Assembly (NCBI GenBank): GCA_947044365.1
Contig: OX345644.1
Location: 4,156,077 to 4,220,076, forward strand
Reading direction: 5' to 3'
Length of the DNA stretch: 64,000 nt
Origin: Petrosia ficiformis
Lineage: Eukaryota > Porifera > Demospongiae > Haplosclerida > Petrosiidae
Shown: positions 1 to 37,669 of the stretch, piece after piece
Numbering within the stretch: the first letter of the stretch is position 1
Layout of the letters: every line of letters starts with the position of its first letter
Position numbers and translations under genes: made by a program
The notes under the pieces: generated by a model
What the model saw: the letters and a program-made list of their open reading frames with translations, nothing else
The model's database searches: none
What the model was told of the DNA's origin: nothing

Positions 1-2
1 TT

Positions 3-1467
3 TCTACAAAAAGTTTAAGTTTAGAAAGAGCTCCTCCAGCTCCACCTGGTAAGAGGGAATAAATTATGTGAATCATTTGATTAACTTACTTTTCGATAGT
101 ATCATCCACCCCTAAGCACACATGTATCAGTATTCTAGCCTTCAATTACCCATCAATAGTATCACCCACCCCTAAGCACACATGTGTCAGTATTCTAGTC
201 TTCAATTACCCATCAATAGTATCACCCACCCCTAAGCACACATGTATCAGTATTCTAGCCTTCAATTACCCATCAATAGTATCATCTACCCCTAAGCACA
301 CATGTATCAGTATTCTAGCCTTCAATTACCCATCAATAGTATCACCCACCACTAAGCACACATGTATCAGTATTCTAGCCTTCAATTACCCATCAATAGT
401 ATCACCCACCACTAAGCACACATGTATCAGTATTCTAGCCTTCAATTACCCATCAATAGTATCACCCACCACTAAGCACACATGTATCAGTATTCTAGCC
501 TTCAATTACCCATCAATAGTATCACCCACCACTAAGCACACATGTATCAGTATTCTAGCCTTCAATTACCCATCAATAGTATCACCCACCACTAAGCACA
601 CATGTATCAGTATTCTAGCCTTCAATTACCCATCAATAGTATCACCCACCCCTAAGCACACATGTATCAGTATTCTAGCCTTCAATTACCCATCGTGAGT
701 GTGAAATGCAGACGAACGTTTAAAGATGTAAAATAATTATATGCATTGTATACATAGTTTACGAAGTATTTCGAATTTTCGAGGGGTTGGTCTATTAACA
801 TGTATCGTATCAATCTAGCTACAGAATATGGACCAAATCAGTTTGTAGACATTGCAACTAATAGATGTTGTAGTTGGCAGACATTGCACAAGAACCATTT
901 AAACTTAAGAGTATAGTAACAAATAGATTGTTTGGTTTCAAACATGAGAAACTCATTAGCAATGATTAATGGTCATTACAATTAAAGGGAATAATTAATA
1001 TCTTGTTTATACTAATGTTTGTAACAAGTTCAACAGTCACACTCTCTGAAGAAGAGTCATCTGTTTATTGTTTAAATGTCAGTCACATGTACTGTACATG
1101 TATATTAGCAGTCATATTTAATATTCTTCCTCTTTTCTTCTTTGTTTTATTATATTCTGCAGGAATTCCTCCACCACCTCCTCTCACACCTGATCCGACT
1201 TCCTTTAGCCAAAGAAGAAACACAATAGATGTCCCACGTTTTGATCCATCCAGTGGACGTCCATTTTCTGCTAATGATCTCCAGCATGCCAAAACCTTGT
1301 TGAAAAGGAAGGAATTTGAAGAGGAACAACCTCGTCCAAAATCTGGAGGTTTACAGAATGTTTTGTCAGACGCACTTGATCAACGTCTTGGATCTATTAG
1401 AAATGCTGTTGAATCTGATGAAGATACTGATATTGAAGAGGTGGATGATGACGACTGGGATGATTGA
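3..1467 (+). CDS. C-terminal two exons of a WASP-superfamily actin nucleation-promoting factor (partial)
   Basis: Two exons are visible: 3-48 (proline-rich, ending at a GTAAGA donor in phase 1) and 1163-1467 (polypyrimidine-CAG acceptor, stop TGA). Splicing joins APPAPPG to IPPPPPL in frame, extending a polyproline stretch. Downstream are a basic, lysine-rich segment (DLQHAKTLLKRKE), an amphipathic stretch (LQNVLSDALDQRLGSIR) and an acidic tail ending in DDDDWDD with the near-terminal Trp. Polyproline followed by connector and acidic tail is the layout of WASP/WAVE/WHAMM-type VCA regions, which bind actin and the Arp2/3 complex. The WH2 motif is degenerate or lies upstream, so I cannot choose between the subfamilies. 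The gene starts before the window. AATAAA at 1681 fits its 3' end. Confidence 0.6.
93..692. repeat. 60-bp minisatellite, about 10 copies
   Basis: A unit of exactly 60 bp (containing CCTAAGCACACATGTATCAG) is repeated about ten times with a few substitutions per unit, such as cccctaag versus ccactaag. It lies wholly in the intron between the two WASP-like exons. No open frame or regulatory motif is apparent. Confidence 0.97.
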
Positions 1468-1680
1468 TTAGGATATTCTTGTATGCTTCAATATATGTTA
1501 TTAAATGTCTTAGTTGGGATATTCTTGAATATCTTTGTTATTTAAATGTCTTAGTTAGGATATCTCAGGATATCTCTGTATATTATTGTTGTGAATTGTT
1601 TGTCTTTAATAGAAGCAGAGAACAATTATGCATGTAATTGTGTTGACAAATTCAGCTTTATCTTTTGCCCAAAATTTTTG

Positions 1681-1686
1681 AATAAA
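1681..1686 (+). promoter_or_regulatory. Poly(A) signal of the WASP-like gene
   Basis: AATAAA lies 214 bp after the stop codon at 1467, on the same strand, in AT-rich sequence. Confidence 0.5.
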
Positions 1687-3262
1687 TGAACTATTACTTA
1701 TTTCTGTTCTGTCAGCATATTTAGTTTATGTTTGGAAATTATACCTGTGTGTGTATGTAGTGTTCTCTTTTTATAGAATGACATAAATTATAATTATGTA
1801 TATCACATTTTAAACAATTAATTTTCTAAATTTTCAGTATTATTTGATGAAATGATAAGAGGAGCATTTGGTGTCATTAAGATAATTATATATATACGTT
1901 AGTACTTTCAGTGGACATTGATAATATATCATATAATATATATCATGTGACTGTGGATGAGCAAAGGGGTCTCAACACATTATTAGAGACATTGGCACTT
2001 TGATCACTGCTAAGAATGGTGTTTGAAGATTCAAATTTGCTACATAGGAACCAAAGAGCAGGTGTTATCCATTGATGGAGCTGCTCCATTATATACAAGC
2101 TTATCTGTATATACATGTAGCTACAGAGCACGGAAAATCTTTAATGTTACAAAGACCAGGGTCACTATGGCTCGCAGCCCTTCAATACTATATAATTATA
2201 GTACCGAAATTAATGATAAATTCTCAGGATTGACATGAGGGGTAAATTGAATCAAGCCAGTGAATTAGATAATTATTAATAAGTTTAATTACTTTAAGTA
2301 TGTTTCAAATGGAGATGCTATTGGTACCAATTCTATCATTAACAATAAAATGGCCGTCACAGATTCAGGCTTCACTGAGGCATCAGTGAAACTATGTCTC
2401 CCATCAGATCAACTGCAAATGTGTCATGATTTGAAATGTGTATCATGGCTACATTAATGTTCATAGCTAATTATATATGATCAGCTTTTATTTGGCGGGT
2501 TCAGGGGCTGATACATATAGTTATATAATTATTACTAGGATCATGTCTTGTTATTGTCATGCAGTTTGAATCACAACTTCACATGCATACATGTATGTAA
2601 TCTCTTCAGCTTTTACTGAAACTTTTATGTTTTCTATCTAAATATTAAACAACTAATACCAAGCTCCTTGCTAAACTAGTTCAATGTAATTCATTGTGGA
2701 GTCATTTTCTCATTAGAATTTTCCCATCATTACGATATTAATTATACATTATCGTACAGACACCAGGAAATATCATGAGTTGGATATGAAGTATTGTCAC
2801 GAGTCCATGGTAAACATTTTAGACAATTGTCTGTATAATTATAATTATGTATATAATTACATATGTCTGTACATAAGATATACAGTATCTGAACTATGCA
2901 AGCTCCAGTTCGATAGTGTAAGGCTTGCTCAGGCCCACCCCATTTTCCAAGTTTACTCTCTCAGTTCAATGTTAATTTGCAAACTTTTTAAATGTTACAA
3001 AAACATAAAACAGATTTTTCCTCTTAATAATAATAATTATTATGAATTATTATGAATCAAATGATACAAAATGAATAGTTATACTAAAATATATGTTATG
3101 AAGTAAAAGTACAACTCAACATGATAGAAAGTGAATCAGTTTCATATAACACTTGTTATGGACCTTTTGTTGGTTTTGAATAACTATTAGGTTTCATATC
3201 AACAACAAAAGACATTACTTAATTATAATTGGACTATATTTTAGGGTTACAAAACAATTATA
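1687..3262. other. Intergenic, no gene seen
   Basis: AT-rich sequence. Only short unsupported open frames are present, with no splice-bounded coding exon and no clear repeat. Confidence 0.5.
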
Positions 3263-3268
3263 TTTAAT
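3263..3268 (-). promoter_or_regulatory. Candidate poly(A) signal of the CAAX-protein gene
   Basis: ATTAAA on the minus strand, about 20 bp after the stop codon at 3288. Confidence 0.4.
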
Positions 3269-3287
3269 TGAATTACAAGTATTTGTA

Positions 3288-30973
<27,686 letters not shown>

Positions 30974-30980
<7 letters not shown>

Positions 30981-31065
30981 GCTTCTTTTAGTTCTTCTAT
31001 ACAGACTACCAAACTCTAAGCCAGCACACTATAATTTATTACTAGTTGTCAATTTCATCGCAAAA
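30974..31065 (-). other. Start-codon exon and 5' UTR of the CAAX-protein gene
   Basis: ATGTCAG (30980-30974) ends at a GTTAGT donor. Reading back in frame, the nearest stop (TAG) is 51 bp upstream with no other ATG between. The 3' end of this exon is well placed. Its 5' limit is a guess. Confidence 0.45.
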
Positions 31066-31109
31066 CTCCTCCTCCTAATTTACTTTAAAATTATATAATT
31101 ATTAAGCCT

Positions 31110-31400
31110 AATGCGCATGCTCTCAGACCCACCTTACGAATTCGCGAGGTAGGTTGGGTCTATTTTGCGATGCATTCTTTTTTGATAAAGTCAAAAAAAT
31201 ACTTGGCGTCTCATAGTTATGTCACTGCTGTCACATCTTTACAACTCCAAGATATTAATTTTGGTCCAGTCTGTCACTAGCACTTACTGTTATTGCTACG
31301 CGGACGCTAGCGCTAAACCACGCCCCTGCGTGAAAATTAATTAGCAATTATGCCTCTAAATCCTACGTATATGTGCTATGCTATGTATGCGTAGATCCTG
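31110..31400. promoter_or_regulatory. CpG-containing upstream region, possible promoter of the CAAX-protein gene
   Basis: Unlike its surroundings it has clustered CpG (CGAATTCGCGAGG, CTACGCGGACGCTAGCGC). It lies about 130-420 bp upstream of the start codon. No TATA box can be singled out. Confidence 0.3.
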
Positions 31401-31408
31401 GCTATAAT

Positions 31409-31481
31409 TAGTCTCGCGTAGCCAGCCCATCCCTCCCTCGCTCGTAGAGCGGAAGAGGGATGGGCTGGCTACGCGAGACTA
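31409..31481. mobile_element. 73-bp hairpin element with TAGTCTCGCG ends and 9-bp target duplication
   Basis: A perfect inverted repeat of 26 bp starts TAGTCTCGCGTAGCCAGCCC. GGCTATAAT flanks both sides (31400-31408 and 31482-31490). It shares the end sequence and duplication length with the helicase-carrying element at 12011-12441. It sits near the CAAX gene promoter. Confidence 0.85.
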
Positions 31482-31490
31482 GGCTATAAT

Positions 31491-33125
31491 TATATGCCAC
31501 TGTGAACAGGAATTCAAAATAACAAATTTTCTTTACCATAAAACCAATTTACTTGGTTCAAGCCATAAACCAACTGGAAAAAGCTACAAGTAGCTACTCA
31601 CATGGTGTATAGTATACACAATAAAACTTCAAGTTGATGTACACAAGAAAACAAAAAAGAAACAGCTAAAGAAATGATTTTTTGATCAGATTCCTATTTA
31701 CAGTTACTGATGAATATCATAGTCCCACGATGAGAGTTTAATTTAATAAGGTTGTAACATAAAATAAAATTGTTAGTCACGATTTTCATTTTTTTTAATA
31801 AGAGTTTATCTCATAAGATGGAATGCAGAAGTGCAGGACATTGTCTAATAATGCAATTGGATTTAAAATGTCAATGGCTAGTGGATATCATTTGGTTGAT
31901 CTGAGGTATAAATGTCATCATCACTCAACTGTCTTGTAGTTTTCATTTATTTCTGAGCAATTGGTGGCAAGATGTATGTGGTACAACAGCAGCATACAGA
32001 TGCTATAATGTCTGTTAATTAACTACACAACCTAGTCTTACATAGCCAGCCTCACAACCAACGAATGTCTGAATACCATGTCTAGCAGCCCTTACAGTAA
32101 CTGAGTTTCATAACGCCATAATTATTATTCGAACCATACCCACCTTGATCAGAAGAATAATTATCGTGAGGTGGCTCAGCACACATCAGGAACCATGTAT
32201 ATACCACATTGTTATACCCTCTTAGTCTATATAGTAATTCGGGATGTGATACCTCCAGTATTCTAGTAGGTATGTACTTCGGCAACTTCGTATCCTGTTG
32301 CAATAATTATTATATATGCGTGGGTGGGCTCTTTCTTAGATATATAGCGCACCGTTCGACTGTGACTTTTTCATTCACGAGATCGTATTCAGTTCTAAGC
32401 TTGAAACAGACAGACAGACAGACAACCCTTCTCAACTTTCTACCACAGATCTTAAGAAAGAATTCAAGCGGAAGAATACAGTAAGTATATCTACATAATT
32501 AATTAATTTGTCATTCCTACATCTACTTTTCTATGTAATTATAATGCCAAGAAACAAAGATAGAGATGATATGATCATAAGCATAAATATCACTTCCATT
32601 ATCTTACATGTGTTCCACAGTACTGTTGAATAGTGCTGCAGTTTTGTAGGACAACAAAAGTGATATTTATCTTTATAAGTGTAGTCTGCTCAACTTGTTT
32701 TATAGTGTATTCCATTGGCACAAATCCTCAAATTTTCATTTGTGAGACAACTTGACCTCTACCTTACTTTTGCAGTTACGTGAGTACCCTTGTAAAACCA
32801 AGGAAACGAGTCATTCTGGATCCTACATAGACAGTACTATTAATTTTTTGATACATATAAACAAACCTATCTCTGTAGTATATTTATTATAATAATATAT
32901 ATATATAGCATGCTGGAACCACACTTGAAAGGGGTATATAACTGATATACTCCCTAGGGTTGTATATTTCACTTTGATGTTTGATATACTCCCTGCTTGT
33001 GGTATCCACCTCTCAAGTACAATACAAATTTAATCAACTGAACCCAAAATGTGCAAATACATAATTATACATATAATTATACATTATAATTATACATATA
33101 TAAGTTGAGAGCCATAAACTATTCA
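31491..33125. other. Intergenic, only ambiguous short open frames
   Basis: 32340-32480 (+) is a 47-codon frame with an acceptor CTCTTTCTTAG and donor ACA|GTAAGT. 32152-32294 (-) is also open with an acceptor and a GTGGGT donor. Neither links in phase to another exon, so neither is called. Confidence 0.3.
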
Positions 33126-33632
33126 TTAAATTCTAAATATCAATAAACACGAAAAAACTATGATTAAACAGGAATAGTACTCATTTAGTACAGTGCGAGT
33201 CGTTTTCATTAACTGAAGAAGATGAGACTGGCTAGATAATAAAGTGTTGAAGGAAATGGAGGTGGGAATGGTGGATAAGTTTGGATAGCTTGGGTTTAGT
33301 ATCCTCATTGAACAAGTGTACCAGCTAGCAGAGACTGTTGGATATGGGTAGCCTGTTTTGCTGCAAGTTTCATTGATTAAAACACAGAGCCACTTGTTGA
33401 GAAGTTCCTTAGAACATGTAGGAGTTAGAATTTCACTAGGACAGGTATCGCTTGGGTTTCTGCTATTGCAGTCTTCAAACCAATCTTTCAGGTTATCCAT
33501 TGCCCACCTACTTCCCCTTTCTCGATAAGGAAAGCTTGCGTTTCTTTGATGGAAGTGGATTAGGATCTTTGTTCTCTTTCTCATTCGACATAATGGAGCA
33601 AATAAAAACATGTGTCCAGCACTACTGAGCAT
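33126..33632 (-). pseudogene. Fragment of a DUF3504/Crypton-related recombinase, N-terminal region
   Basis: The 168-codon frame contains GSRWAMDNLKDWFEDCNSRN, then KELLNKWLCVLINETCSKTG, then YPYPTVSASWYTCSM and NPSYPN. The order (Trp-containing helix, 'LNKWL' helix, 'K.G.PYP' turn) resembles the N-terminal half of DUF3504/QRICH1-ZMYM-type proteins related to Crypton tyrosine recombinases. After NPSYPN similarity fades, and the catalytic half is not found. The first 40 residues look non-homologous. Identification rests on remembered family patterns. Confidence 0.45.
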
Positions 33633-33669
33633 GCGCAGAAGCGTGGTTTCATCATGGTATAAATTAATT

Positions 33670-33756
33670 ATACCACCCCCGTTCGGTATGTATCACATTT
33701 ATACTCACCTTGCCCTCGGGTATAAATGTGATATATACCTCGCAGGGGTGGTATAA
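33670..33756. repeat. Palindromic element with GCCCTCGGG core
   Basis: Outer arms TTATACCACCCC/GGGGTGGTATAA and inner arms TCACATTTATAC/GTATAAATGTGA surround TCACCTTGCCCTCGG. A long (TA)n follows at 33758-33797. Confidence 0.85.
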
Positions 33757-33757
33757 C

Positions 33758-33799
<42 letters not shown>

Positions 33800-35760
33800 T
33801 ATATAATTATTACCATAGGTTAAACACAGGTGTTTGGAGATGTCCATACTATTTGGAACCTGAAGGAATAGCCCGAGGGTTACAACAGTTGTGGACACAC
33901 AAACAAAGAAGTGTTTAACCAATTTAAATATAGTAATTAAAATAATTATATATTTCATAGTTAGTAAATTTTTTTCCACTATGACAATTGAGATGTTTAT
34001 CCCTCATTATAGCCAAAAGAGCAACGAGAATTATAATGCTATGTTTGATATAACTATTACATTTATAAGGTTGTTAATAATGTTATAGAGTACAGATTTA
34101 GTATTAAAATGATTTATTGTCCTGAAGACTCAATATAGAGCAACAGATTCTGTAGCTATAATTAGATAGTATGTTCCTCTTTTATAAACTTGGCCATTCC
34201 GTAACTAGAATGGCTGACACTTCTTAAAGAAACACAAAAAGTATGATCTGAACGTTTGAATCTAACCAAACACAATTGTGTATATAGTCTATATTGTTGA
34301 AAAGTAGAAGTAGAAGACTCCAAATCTAGATCTGAGGTAAAGTTGAGGATTGTTACTGCTAATTTGTACTCTAACTGATATAGGATAATTATGTTGTAGG
34401 CCTCAAATAGATATTGTATGTGTATTTGTATGTATGTATGTATAGCTATGTACATTAGTTTTATATCTCCTTGTGTTTAATAGAGATGTATTATTAAGTA
34501 TAAGGTTATAATGTTATAAATATTAATTACACTAATACTGATTTGACACTGTAAGTGCAACAAAAAAGTTAGCTTTATGGTCATTATTTTGTAAATATGC
34601 TGACTGAGAACTCCTTACAATTCATTGTGGTTTGATATAGCTAAGGTTTCTATGTCATACATGGGATAAGCACATATAGGGTAGTACATAAGTTCAACCA
34701 CTTTCTAGAGCAAGTACAACCTTTGAAGTATAGGCACTTTATGAAATGATAAAACACATTGCTATATAGTACAGTTGCAAGGAATAGTGTAAATGTCTTG
34801 TCAATTGTCATAGAGGATGTTATGGCTACATCCATGATGTTACTATATACGACATAATGCACACCAAGTATTAAAAGAAAAGGTGGTATTAAAAGAAAAG
34901 GTACACTAGAATATATAAATTAAATTATGTCTTTGTAGGTTTTCAAACCCTTTTTTATGGCCACTTGTGTACTTTAGTATATAGTAAAATTTTTGGCATG
35001 AGTATAGACATTATAGTGCTTCAACTAATTGAATATAATTAGTACAAACTTTAGATGCCTGTATTCTGAACAACCAACTGTGCAACTACTAAATTAGTTA
35101 TTTGTAACCAATAAAAATATGACTTCATTAGTTAAATGTCTTTTTATTCCATGTAATGAACATTAAACTGCTGCATGAATTATGTTTAGTTGTATGGTTA
35201 TGCTGTTAACATCATAACGGGCCTATTTTATTCTAAGCTATGAATAATTGAAGTTTTATTATAGGAGAGCAATCCACCACCTAAACCCAAATGGTAAAGC
35301 TACTAGACCTAATTTATATAGCTACTGTATATACTTGAAAGTGCTGTTTTGTTATCCTGCCTATGTCACTGTACCTGGCAATCAAAAAATGCTGAAGTAT
35401 AATTCCTTGCCAAGAAACTCCACAAAAGAACCACAACAAAGGCACTTATTTATTGGTATGTTGGCATCAGTGTGCATGAAAGTCATCATACCCTGCATAA
35501 CAATTTACACTATTCATTGTGACTGTTACCAATAATGAGCTGTTTAAACAATTTTGTTTTGTAGTGCAGTTTGTGAAAAGTATCATCTTTAAATTACATC
35601 TGTGCACTTGCTTAAATTAATTAAAAATATTATGGGAGCATTTAGTTACATTTGATAGGTGCATGATTAAAAATTTATTTGATATAGTTTGGGCTTCTTT
35701 ATCCACTTGATTCTCCTTTTTCTCGTTTCCAGAGTCAGTCATGCTGTCATGTTCTTTTAT
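33800..35760. other. Intergenic, no gene seen
   Basis: AT-rich. Short open frames only, with no splice-bounded exon and no marked repeat. Confidence 0.45.
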
Positions 35761-35761
35761 C

Positions 35762-36290
35762 GAATTATAATTACATGTATACCCAAACAATACTTATAAG
35801 ACTTACTATAATTATACCCGAACAATACTTATACACTTACTATAATTGAATTATATTTATATCCAAACAATACTTATACACTTAGGCCACATAAACTAAA
35901 TTCATTGTTTCTCATCCCCGCCCGCACCAATTATTATTGGGGTCACGTGATCCTTACCACAGCATCACGTGACACTAGCTACACCGTAATGACCGTATCT
36001 GAGCAGTGGAGGAGAAAGGTGATTGATATAAGAGGCTATATATCTGACATGGTGCTGGTAATCGTTCAGATAAGGTCAGGAATAAAAATTCTTAAACCTT
36101 GGTATATGGTTGTGTGGTGTTTTTAATTATAAAAAGTGTTAAAATATAAATAGTAAATACCCGCCCGCCGCATTAATATTGTGTAAACAAGAGGATGAGA
36201 AACAATGAATTTTGTTTATGTGGCCTTACTATAATTGAATTATAATTATACCCAAACAATACTTATACACTAACTATAATTACTGCCATA
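35762..36290. repeat. Minisatellite ACCCAAACAATACTTATACAC split by a MITE
   Basis: Units of about 40 bp (CAAACAATACTTATA plus TTACTATAATTGAATTATAA) occur three times before 35884 and once or more after 36228. The interruption is the element at 35885-36225. Confidence 0.85.
35885..36225. mobile_element. PIF/Harbinger-like MITE, 341 bp
   Basis: The ends GGCCACATAAACTAAATTCA and the inverse of its partner (TGAATTTTGTTTATGTGGCC) differ by one base and extend to a TIR of about 33 bp. TTA flanks both sides, a 3-bp target duplication typical of PIF/Harbinger elements. No coding capacity. Confidence 0.85.
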
Positions 36291-36639
36291 CCATACAAAT
36301 GTAATATAAATACAACTTTCCTGCTGGCTTCTATACATTAGAGAAAAGGTATCCCTATCTATGGGTAACTTGTAGACTTCCAAAATACATTTGTCAGTCT
36401 TTCTGGGGTAGTTAGCCAAAGTATAATAGGAAAATCCAGTTCTGTCACAGAAATTCAGTTTAGAGCATAATTATTACAAACTGTCTTTAAACACTTTAAG
36501 ATTTATTCCAGTGTGTGCTATATAATGTTATATTAACCATCATTTGGTTAAATGAGTTTCAATGTTATTTGTTAACAAATTCCATGACTTCGTACTAATA
36601 ATAACTAATTAATAAAATAAACATTCATAATTATAATTA

Positions 36640-36643
36640 TATT

Positions 36644-36683
<40 letters not shown>

Positions 36684-36688
36684 TTATA

Positions 36689-36735
<47 letters not shown>

Positions 36736-36740
36736 TATAT
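36640..36740. repeat. (TA)n microsatellite
   Basis: Long TA runs with TATTTATATATTTATA interruptions. Confidence 0.95.
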
Positions 36741-37141
36741 AATTATAAATACTCAACAGATAATTAAATAGGAATTATAATAATATGTACTAGTCAATAT
36801 AGATCAAGATCAAATGAAGCTAGCGCTAGTACAAATGTATATATATATAATATTAACTAACTGGAGATCACCATTGATTTAATCTCAGGAAGATATTATA
36901 TAAAATTGCATTGAAACTCTTGTAACCAATTGAGGATATAAGAACCTTTTCATTTTTACAGTGGTTTTTTTGGGACCTTATTATATATGTGATATAAATA
37001 TATAATTATTATATTATTGTTATGGTTTTTTAGATTAAAGGTATTTTATCTATATAAAGTATATGAACTCTGATGATGTATACTGATAATATAATTATTT
37101 TCCTTTGTTGTATATACCCGGTAAATTTAATACCAACTTTT

Positions 37142-37545
37142 TATGGTCCGTAGGGCCATCCCTATGAGTGCTTTCCCACGGGTTCGAACTATAATTTTAT
37201 TATATATATTTATATGTTTGTGTCCACTTGCGTGAGTATGCGTTGTATACGTAGTTAAGGAGGTTACGTCATTCCCGGGGGGCACGTCCAATTAATGGGC
37301 GTGGCGCGTAAAAGAACTCGCTTTCAAGCTCTACAGACCCGCAGAAAGAAAGCTGTGTAGCTTACGTAGAAACTGGAACTAATAGCTAACTATTCTACAT
37401 GAAATATATTCCTAAAGTTCTACAAGAGGTAAAGAGAGTAGATAATCAAAATATTAACTATAATAGGCTATTGTGTTTCAGGCATGATAAAGTCAGCCAT
37501 GATTACTGAATCCTGGACACCATAAAGCAATCATAGGGATACTTT
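37142..37545 (+). mobile_element. CCCTATGATTGCTTT MITE directly upstream of the Roco gene
   Basis: Begins TATGGTCCGTAGGGCCATCC and ends GCAATCATAGGGATA. The terminal boxes ATCCCTATGAKTGCTTT are inverse. It includes a CpG-bearing stretch (ACGTCATTCCCGGGGGGCAC) common to copies at 57.7 kb. It ends about 130 bp before the ATG at 37670. Confidence 0.8.
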
Positions 37546-37669
37546 TTTCTCTATATACACTTGTTATGCCATATCCTTACAATTGGATTATATATATGTA
37601 CATTCATGTGCAGTGTAATTAGTCAATTACATAACTCTATTATGATCATTATTTTGCTCCTAAAGGGTA

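Noticed and set aside
1003..1162. N-terminal extension of the WASP-like last exon frame (MFILMFVTSSTV...)
   Set aside because: It is intron sequence upstream of the CAG acceptor at 1161-1162. The spliced frame joins the polyproline exon at 3-48 instead.
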